A stretch of 12,458 nt of DNA from CAZDHT01 sp964505325 (lineage in GTDB: Bacteria; Planctomycetota; PUPC01). Within the stretch, counting starts at the first letter, position 1. Each line of letters opens with the position of its first letter. The translations under genes and the position numbers were made by a program. The notes under the pieces were generated by a model, which made no database searches, had not been told where the DNA came from, and saw nothing but the letters and a program-made list of their open reading frames with translations. Shown here one piece after another: positions 7,125-12,458 of this stretch. The DNA is taken from contig CAZDHT010000161.1 in NCBI GenBank assembly GCA_964505325.1, forward strand, positions 1 to 12,458, given 5' to 3'.

Positions 7125-8747
7125 GTGAGAGTTCGGGCAAGTACCAGAGGCTTCTCACTCACCGAGCTGCTGGTCGTCGTGGCCGTCATCCTCATCCTCA
7201 TATCGGTCTTGATCGTCGGCGTGGAGCAAATCTACGCGTCCGCCATGTGCCTGAAATGCCAGCACCGCCTGGAACAGATCGGGCAGGCGTGCCACATGTA
7301 CGCGTCGCAGAGCGACGGGGTCTATCCGAAGGCGTGGGACATGTACAGCCGGCGCCGCTGGTACGAGACCCTCGCCCGTCCCTACCTCGCCAACGTGAAC
7401 GTGCTCGGTTGCCCCAGCGCGGGCGAGATCGAGATGCGAGAGCTCGAGGCCGGGCCGCCCCCCGCCCCCGAGCATGCCGAAGACATGCTCCAGGCCCTGC
7501 GGTGGCTCAAGTCCAAGCAGGAGCCCGACGGCCGCTGGGACGTGAGCAACACGGGAGGCAACCGGGGAAATTCGGACAACGGCATCACCGCGCTAGCACT
7601 GATGGCCTTCCTCGGCTACGGATGCACGGACAAGTACCCCGAGGAGTTCGCCGGCACCGTCGGCAAGGCCATCAACTACCTGATCGACGAGCAGCGCAAA
7701 CCGGGCGAGAGCTACCCCGGCTGGTGGTACGGGAACCGCACTCCGTACACTGAGATCATCGGCTACGAGCACTCGATCTGCGTGATGGCCATGGCCCAGG
7801 CGTACGTCGCCACGGACGATCCACAGTGCAAGCAGGCGGCACAGAATGGGCTGGACTTCCTCCTCTCTCGGCAGGACGTCACCCACGGCCACGGCGGGTT
7901 CGGCTACGACAACGACCACGACGACATCTCGGTCACCGGCTGGGCCATGCAGGCCATCTGGGCGTGCAGCTCGGCCGGGCTCAGTGTCCCCCAGGCCTCC
8001 CGCAACCGCGTCGAAGCCTGCTTGCAGGCGATGATCTACACCGACGGCACGTACCGGACGGGGTACCGCTACCGGCCGGGGGCCGAAGATGTACGAGACG
8101 AGTACCGCACGCGGTCGGCGAGCGCGATCTCGCTCACAGTCCGCCTGCTGATGGGCCACCGCCCCGCGGCTGCGCCCAGCTACGCCACAAAGGGGGGCCG
8201 CTGCCGCGGTCAGCTCAACTGGCTCCGCTCCGGCAACCAGCACCTTACCCACGCCCGCCGGAGCACCCGCCTGTTATACTTTTACTACTACATGACCCTG
8301 GCCAACTCGCTCCTGGGCGGCGAGTACTGGCAGGAGTGGGAGGACCAGGTCTACCCCGAAGAACTGCTCGAACTTCAGCAGGCCGACGGCCATTGGCCCA
8401 AGGGGATCTCTGAGTGGGGCAGCTACGGCGGCGACGTCTACTCCACCGCCCTCGCCTGCATGGCCACGGAGGCCGCCTATGAGGGCCACTGGGAGATGAC
8501 GCCCACCGAGGGCCGATGCAGCTACGGCTACAGCATGCTGCTCGGCGAGAGCCGGCGCTCCCCCGCCGCCGACACCCTCATCGCGGCCGACTCGGAACAT
8601 TGGGCCATCCACCCCGACGACGACCCGAGCAATCTCGCCCCGCGCCACAGCGACCGGATCAACGTCCTGTTCGGCGACGGCCACGTCAGGACACTCCGCC
8701 CGGAAGAAATCACCGACGGAATGTGGACGCTGGAAGCGGGCGACTGA
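7125..8747 (+). CDS. Pseudopilin with inserted alpha/alpha-toroid domain and H-X9-DG C-terminus
   Basis: A 540-residue, three-part protein. Residues 1-32 are a prepilin leader and helix: cleavage Gly9|Phe10, FSLTELLVV, Glu at mature +5. Residues 41-60 carry the family KCQHRLEQIGQACHMYA segment. Residues about 118-455 form six helical repeats resembling the squalene-cyclase/prenyltransferase toroid, with QW-like turns (KQEPDGRW, 131-138; QQADGHW, 418-424), ITALALMAFLGYG (154-166) and DISVTGWAMQAI (267-278). His508, nine residues, then Asp518-Gly519 form H-X9-DG. DHDD at 264-267 looks like the class II cyclase DXDD motif, but the paralogue lacks it, so catalysis is doubtful. It is probably exported and membrane-tethered. 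Start GTG 7125 has GGAGAGGG (7107-7113) about 11 bases upstream, a rather long gap. It closely resembles the gene at 9819. Confidence 0.9.
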   Translation: MRVRASTRGFSLTELLVVVAVILILISVLIVGVEQIYASAMCLKCQHRLEQIGQACHMYASQSDGVYPKAWDMYSRRRWYETLARPYLANVNVLGCPSAGEIEMRELEAGPPPAPEHAEDMLQALRWLKSKQEPDGRWDVSNTGGNRGNSDNGITALALMAFLGYGCTDKYPEEFAGTVGKAINYLIDEQRKPGESYPGWWYGNRTPYTEIIGYEHSICVMAMAQAYVATDDPQCKQAAQNGLDFLLSRQDVTHGHGGFGYDNDHDDISVTGWAMQAIWACSSAGLSVPQASRNRVEACLQAMIYTDGTYRTGYRYRPGAEDVRDEYRTRSASAISLTVRLLMGHRPAAAPSYATKGGRCRGQLNWLRSGNQHLTHARRSTRLLYFYYYMTLANSLLGGEYWQEWEDQVYPEELLELQQADGHWPKGISEWGSYGGDVYSTALACMATEAAYEGHWEMTPTEGRCSYGYSMLLGESRRSPAADTLIAADSEHWAIHPDDDPSNLAPRHSDRINVLFGDGHVRTLRPEEITDGMWTLEAGD

Positions 8748-8795
8748 CCGCCGCCTGCCGAGGCCGCCACGCTGCCGCCAGTCGGTTTCCGGGGT

Positions 8796-8825
8796 TTGAC
8801 TTCTGCGCTCGGTGCCAGTTAGAAT
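8796..8825 (+). promoter_or_regulatory. Sigma70-type promoter of the short ankyrin lipoprotein
   Basis: TTGACT (8796-8801) and TAGAAT (8820-8825) with an 18-base spacer. The stretch CCGGGGTTTGAC before and over the -35 box also occurs at the promoter near 9713. The rest of 8748-8795 shows no clear terminator. Confidence 0.75.
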
Positions 8826-8895
8826 AGGGCAAGCCGCTTATGCGTCTCGCCGGAGTCGGAAGACGTTCCCCCTGCGAGGACGATAGGAGTTGCAT

Positions 8896-9633
8896 ATGAG
8901 CAGGTGGCGGGTTGGATTGACGGCCTTGCTGCTGGCCGGCCCCTTGGGCTGCTCGGAAGAGCCGTCCCTGCACCGGGCCGCCGACAAAGGCGACGTGCGG
9001 GCAATCAGGAAGCTTCTCGAACAGGGCGTCTCTGTTCACGCGACGGACAAGCAAGGCCGCACCGCGCTCCAGCACGCCGCGCTGAGCGGCCAGAAAGACG
9101 TGGCGGAGTTCCTGCTCGACAGGGGGGCCGCACTTAAGGCCGCGAAGCCCGGCACCAGCAGCCCGCTGCACTGCGCCGCGTCAAGAGGCCACAAAGAGGT
9201 CGCTGAACTGCTCCTCGCCAAGGGAGCGGATTTGGAGGCCCGAGACCGCTTCGGGATGACGCCGCTGCACTGCGCCGTGTCGGAGAACCATAAGGACGTG
9301 GCCGCGTTCCTCATCACCAAGGGAGCGGACCTGAACACGAAGAACTCGGCCGGTCTCACGGCATTGCACGCGGCGGCGGAAGCGGGCTTCAAGGATGTCG
9401 TCGGGCTGCTGCTTGCCCACGGAGCGGACGTGAACGCCGCCACGGCAGACGGCCACACCCCCCTGCACGGCGCCGCAAGCAACGACCAGAGGGACGTGGC
9501 GGAACTGCTCATCCAGCAGGGGGCGGGCGTCAACGCTCGGGGCAAAAGCGGCGCCACGCCCGTGAGCCTGGCGCTGGAAATGCAGCACCCGGAAATGGCC
9601 GAGCTGCTCAGGGCGCGCGGGGCACAGGATTAA
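8896..9633 (+). CDS. Short ankyrin-repeat lipoprotein
   Basis: A 245-residue protein. A signal peptide with lipobox-like PLGC puts the candidate acylated cysteine at residue 19; Pro at -3 is unusual. The rest is an ankyrin solenoid: N-cap (22-55), five full 33-residue repeats starting at 56, 89, 122, 155 and 188, and a C-cap (221-245). The repeats read [TS][PA]LHxAAxxGHKxVAxLLLxKGADLN, like those of the larger ankyrin lipoprotein at 3815, and the two are probably paralogues. It should bind a protein partner at the envelope; no enzymatic motif is seen. ATG 8896 is preferred because AGGAG (8885-8889) is six bases upstream; TTG 8890 would touch that site. It has its own promoter and lies between two pseudopilin-toroid genes, which suggests it works with one or both. 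Confidence 0.92.
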   Translation: MSRWRVGLTALLLAGPLGCSEEPSLHRAADKGDVRAIRKLLEQGVSVHATDKQGRTALQHAALSGQKDVAEFLLDRGAALKAAKPGTSSPLHCAASRGHKEVAELLLAKGADLEARDRFGMTPLHCAVSENHKDVAAFLITKGADLNTKNSAGLTALHAAAEAGFKDVVGLLLAHGADVNAATADGHTPLHGAASNDQRDVAELLIQQGAGVNARGKSGATPVSLALEMQHPEMAELLRARGAQD

Positions 9634-9712
9634 CCGGGTTCTACTCTTCTCCGTCAAGCCTGAGCGGCAGTGATGCCGTCGAGAAATGATCCCCGCAGGA
9701 ACGGCCCGGGGT

Positions 9713-9741
9713 TTGACATCCCGGTTCACGACGGCTAGAAT
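9713..9741 (+). promoter_or_regulatory. Sigma70-type promoter of the second pseudopilin-toroid gene
   Basis: TTGACA (9713-9718) and TAGAAT (9736-9741) with a 17-base spacer. A start near 9748 gives a leader of about 70 bases before ATG 9819, similar to the 7125 paralogue. Upstream, 9634-9712 holds only a small CGGC/GCCG hairpin (9665-9678) without a T-run. Confidence 0.8.
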
Positions 9742-9818
9742 TAGCTGGAGGGGGATGCTGGTCCTGGCGTACGTGGATTGAGGCCCGGCTTTGTCCACGT
9801 CTGATGAGAGGTGCAACC

Positions 9819-11687
9819 ATGAAACGGGACCCGCGGGACAGAGCCTTCTCGCTCACTGAGCTGCTGGTTGTCGTAGCCGTTATCCTGATACTGGTGTCGG
9901 TCCTGGTCGTGGGCACGGAGGCTATCTACGCGAACGCCATGCAGACGAAGTGCCAGCATCGCCTGGAACAGATCGGGGCTGCGTGCACGATGTACGCCAA
10001 CGCCAACGACGGGGCGCTGCCGCCGGCGTCCGACTTCGCCGCAGGCAAGCCGTGGTACCAGCTTCTCGCCGAGGGCGGCCACCTCCCCACCCTCGAGGTG
10101 GTGGCGTGCCCCTCCGCCGAGGCCCCGCCTCCCGAGGTCGTGCAGCCGGAGCCGCCCGGCGAGGTGTCTGCGTCCATCCTGGAAACGCTGCGGTGGCTGA
10201 AACAGATGCAGAACCCTGACGGCGGCTGGACGTGCGAGGGCTCCAAGAAGGCGCACAACGCCGTGAGTGGGTTCGCCATGCTGGTGTTCGTCCTCTCAGG
10301 CTGCACCGACATGCGCCCGCCCGAGTTCTCCGAGACCGTCAAGAAGGGCATCGAGTACATCATTTCCCAGAACGACAACGGCTCGTTCCGGCGCGGCTCG
10401 GCCGAGCACATGTACACCCAAGGAATCATGACGATGGCGGCGTGCGAGGCGGCGCGGCGGATGGAGCGCCCCAGCCTCCAGCAGGCTGTCCGCGGAGCTG
10501 CCCAGGACGGCGTCAACTACATCTGCAGCAAACAGTCCGACGTCTACGGCGGATTCACCTATGGTGGGCCGGGCCAGGACATGTCCGTCACCGGCTGGAA
10601 CATCCAGGCCATCCGAGCCGGCATCAATGCCGGACTCGACATCCCGGCCAGTTCGCAGTACGGCGGCAGCAAGACCCAGCTCTTCCTCGAGAAGTCCATC
10701 TTCACGGGCGGCGTCCGGTGTGTCTCCGGCTTGTTCTACTGCTGGCAGTCGAACTGCAACTGGGTGGGACCGGACCCCGGCACGCGCGACTGCTACCGGA
10801 ACACGTGCACGTGGAAGGGAACGGTCGGCGAGCTTGTGAACGGCAAATGCCCAGTCTGCAACTACACCACGTACGCCATCTGCCCCAGTTGCGGCCTCGG
10901 GACCGGCAAGAAATGCGACTGGGGTGGCCTGCCCTCCGAGTGCGTCAACGGCAAGTGCAAAGTCTGCGGCGGCGCCGTGGAGAGCTACGCGGATGACTTC
11001 GGCACCTGCTACCAGTACACGTCGCTCCCGTGGAGTACCACCCGCAGCGTGCGGCTGACCGCGGCCGCCCTGGCCTCCCGCCGCCTGATGAACCAGTCCG
11101 TCTCGTCAACGGCCTGCCAGGGCCAGATGCAGTGGCTCGCCGACCACAATTACGACAAGTATGCGACCTCCAGCATCTCCGACGTCTACACCGTCTACTA
11201 CCTGACCCTCGCCATCGAGTACATGGGCGGCGCGCGCTGGACCCAATGGCAGGCTGGGTTCCAGCCCTCGCTGATGGCCAAGCAGATTCTCGACGGCGGA
11301 GCCAGCCACGGCGCCTATCCGGTCAGTTTCAGTTACGGCTCCCACGGGGGGCAGATCCTCACCACTTGCCTCGCCGCACTGGCCCTCGGGCACATGGTCC
11401 CGCACACCTGGGCCCAGGAGATGGTGGTCGGCAAATGCACGTACGGATACAACAACCAGGTCGGTCTCGACCGCCGCCGGCCGGCCGTTGACACCATCAT
11501 GGTGATGGACTACAGCCACTGGGCGATCGACCGCGACGAACTCTCCCCCGAGTTCAACGACGACGACAGTGACATCGCCCTCCGCCACTCCGGCCGGGCG
11601 AACGCTCTCTTCGGCGACGGCAGCGTTCGGGCCCTCGCCCTCGAAGAAATCCGAGACGGGATGTGGACGCTCGGGCCCGCCGACTGA
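9819..11687 (+). CDS. Pseudopilin-toroid paralogue with a 14-cysteine insert and H-X9-DG C-terminus
   Basis: A 622-residue protein with the layout of its neighbour at 7125: prepilin N-terminus (probable cleavage Ala9|Phe10, FSLTELLVV), the CQHRLEQIG segment (45-53), a Pro-rich linker (103-113), and a toroid region from about 118 with MQNPDGGW (130-137) and DMSVTGWNIQAI (254-265). Between toroid repeats it carries an insert (301-397) with 14 cysteines, absent from the paralogue. In it CPVC (344-347) and CPSC (355-358) make a zinc-ribbon-like CxxC-x7-CxxC, and an 18-residue unit beginning CxWxG occurs twice. Toroid sequence resumes after 400, and His590...Asp600-Gly601 is the H-X9-DG motif. ATG 9819 has GAGAGGTG (9806-9813) upstream; an ATG at 9804 would overlap that site. 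It is probably exported; metal or disulfide use of the cysteines is inferred. Confidence 0.9.
   Translation: MKRDPRDRAFSLTELLVVVAVILILVSVLVVGTEAIYANAMQTKCQHRLEQIGAACTMYANANDGALPPASDFAAGKPWYQLLAEGGHLPTLEVVACPSAEAPPPEVVQPEPPGEVSASILETLRWLKQMQNPDGGWTCEGSKKAHNAVSGFAMLVFVLSGCTDMRPPEFSETVKKGIEYIISQNDNGSFRRGSAEHMYTQGIMTMAACEAARRMERPSLQQAVRGAAQDGVNYICSKQSDVYGGFTYGGPGQDMSVTGWNIQAIRAGINAGLDIPASSQYGGSKTQLFLEKSIFTGGVRCVSGLFYCWQSNCNWVGPDPGTRDCYRNTCTWKGTVGELVNGKCPVCNYTTYAICPSCGLGTGKKCDWGGLPSECVNGKCKVCGGAVESYADDFGTCYQYTSLPWSTTRSVRLTAAALASRRLMNQSVSSTACQGQMQWLADHNYDKYATSSISDVYTVYYLTLAIEYMGGARWTQWQAGFQPSLMAKQILDGGASHGAYPVSFSYGSHGGQILTTCLAALALGHMVPHTWAQEMVVGKCTYGYNNQVGLDRRRPAVDTIMVMDYSHWAIDRDELSPEFNDDDSDIALRHSGRANALFGDGSVRALALEEIRDGMWTLGPAD
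10806..10967 (+). repeat. Duplicated 18-residue Cys unit within the toroid insert
   Basis: Residues 330-347 (CTWKGTVGELVNGKCPVC) and 366-383 (CDWGGLPSECVNGKCKVC) align without gaps with 11 of 18 positions identical, and their starts are exactly 36 residues apart. A partial third copy starts at Cys313 (CNWVG). DNA copies lie at 10806-10859 and 10914-10967. Confidence 0.8.
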
Positions 11688-11701
11688 TCCCTCAGCAGGG
11701 C

Positions 11702-11878
11702 ACCCTCGCGTTCTTCCGCATGGGCGGAACCTGATGGTCAGCGTGGCACGGCTTCTATCCCGCCAAGATCCTCGAGTACATGCAGCAACAAGGCGCCGAC
11801 AGGGCCTGGTGGCCGCAGGACTGCTGTGGCACCAGCTCTCAGGCCGTCGGCGCAATGAAGAGCCGCCACCGCGGCTAG
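11702..11878 (+). pseudogene. Decayed fragment of a third toroid paralogue
   Basis: One frame from 11702 to the TAG at 11876-11878 reads TLAFFRMGGT, stop, WSAWHGFYPAKILEYM and on, with strong G/C third-position bias. It aligns with the last toroid repeat of both neighbours: TLAIEYMGGARWTQWQAGF in the 9819 gene and TLANSLLGGEYWQEW followed by VYPEELLELQQ in the 7125 gene. The in-frame TGA (11732-11734) falls where the 9819 protein has Arg, so a CGA-to-TGA change is a simple explanation. The prepilin N-terminus, earlier toroid repeats and H-X9-DG end are all missing. The stretch directly follows the 9819 gene with no promoter or ribosome site. ATG 11780 could open a 32-residue peptide, but nothing supports its expression. 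Confidence 0.65.
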
Positions 11879-12458
11879 GGCCGGTCCAGCAGCGCATAGC
11901 GGACGTGGTCCATCGCCGCCCGCCAGGCCTTGCCCATGCAGACCCAGCCGCCGCTGACCGTGTGGACCCCGTCGCCGGCCAGCAGCTTCCGCCGGTCCAC
12001 CCCGCTGTTCTGGTACGCTTCGAAGATGTAGGCGATGGGGATCTTGTTGTCGCGGCACATCTTCATCAGTGCGGCGTTGAATCCGGCCTCGGGCTTGGAC
12101 TCGGGATCGCGGAAGCCGCGCGGCGGGATGGTCCCGATCACGGGCACGGTCCCGTTTTGCTCGCACGCCTTCGCGATGGCCAGCAGGTCGTCCATCGCCG
12201 CCGGCAGGTTGCGCGGATGCTTGTTGTTGTTGGTGCCGAAGAGAACCAGGCAGAACTCGGGGTTGTACTTCTTCATGTGCTCCTCAGCGCGCCGCTTGCC
12301 ATACGACGTCCGCTGCGCCGGATAACCGCACGCGATGACCTCGTAGTTGCCCAGGCACGACGCGACGTAGTGGCGGTAATTGGTCGCGCCGGTGAGCGAG
12401 TCGCCGTAGCACACCACCCGGCCCTTGACCACCTTGCCGGCGCCTGCTGCGTGGACCT
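11875..12458 (-). CDS. SGNH/GDSL-family hydrolase, 5' end outside window
   Basis: 193 residues are visible; the frame stays open to the window edge, so the N-terminus is missing and GTG 12432 is probably not the true start. SGNH hydrolase blocks are clear: block I VCYGDSLTG with nucleophile Ser20 (counting from the edge), block III FGTNN with Asn76, and block V DGVH with Asp162 and His165. These enzymes are serine esterases or lipases, often acting on acetylated sugars; the substrate cannot be told here. The core is compact, so a further domain upstream is possible. It is convergent with the pseudogene fragment: its TAG stop (11877-11875) and the fragment's TAG (11876-11878) share the palindrome CTAG. 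Confidence 0.88.
   Translation of the reverse strand, partial: VHAAGAGKVVKGRVVCYGDSLTGATNYRHYVASCLGNYEVIACGYPAQRTSYGKRRAEEHMKKYNPEFCLVLFGTNNNKHPRNLPAAMDDLLAIAKACEQNGTVPVIGTIPPRGFRDPESKPEAGFNAALMKMCRDNKIPIAYIFEAYQNSGVDRRKLLAGDGVHTVSGGWVCMGKAWRAAMDHVRYALLDRP

Noticed and set aside
7476..8480. Annotation as an active squalene-hopene cyclase or prenyltransferase
   Set aside because: Only the toroid repeat pattern is shared. The DXDD-like motif is not conserved in the paralogue, and a prepilin N-terminus points to export, so no reaction is claimed.
9665..9678. Terminator after the short ankyrin gene
   Set aside because: The CGGC/GCCG hairpin has only four pairs and no T-run.

Overview
The window is GC-rich DNA with strong G/C preference at third codon positions. 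It most likely comes from a member of the Planctomycetota or a related PVC-type lineage, possibly a metagenome-derived genome. The main clue is three proteins with a prepilin-type N-terminus and a C-terminal H-X9-DG motif, a family typical of Planctomycetota, Lentisphaerota and relatives. The lineage call is inference; no marker gene proves it.

Left part (1-1450), housekeeping-like: a tRNA-Asn(GTT) on the minus strand, cut by the window edge; a minus-strand THEP1-type nucleoside-triphosphatase; a tRNA-Phe(GAA) behind a near-perfect sigma70-type promoter; and a STAS-domain anti-sigma-factor-antagonist-like gene starting about 28 bases after the tRNA.

Middle part (1609-6923), a probable operon: a membrane-anchored HEAT-repeat protein, an H-X9-DG pseudopilin whose start overlaps the HEAT stop, a large ankyrin-repeat lipoprotein (17 full repeats plus caps), and a beta-propeller-like lipoprotein made of eight 38-residue repeats. 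A likely intrinsic terminator follows.

Right part (7023-11687), three genes each behind its own promoter of the same type (TTGAC[AT], 17-18 bases, TAGAAT): a pseudopilin with an inserted alpha/alpha-toroid (squalene-cyclase/prenyltransferase-like) domain, a short ankyrin lipoprotein, and a second pseudopilin-toroid paralogue carrying a 14-cysteine insert. A decayed fragment of a third toroid paralogue (11702-11878, one in-frame TGA) follows and ends convergently on a 5'-truncated SGNH/GDSL hydrolase on the minus strand.

All protein products between 1609 and 11687 are predicted to be envelope-anchored or exported: one N-terminal membrane anchor, three lipoproteins and three type IV-pilin-like proteins, mostly built from interaction repeats (HEAT, ankyrin, propeller, toroid). 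The alternation of pseudopilin and ankyrin lipoprotein suggests a duplicated and still evolving cell-surface module. Its function cannot be read from the sequence. The prepilin + toroid + H-X9-DG architecture, the repeated Cys-rich insert and the linked ankyrin lipoproteins are the best candidates for something undescribed.
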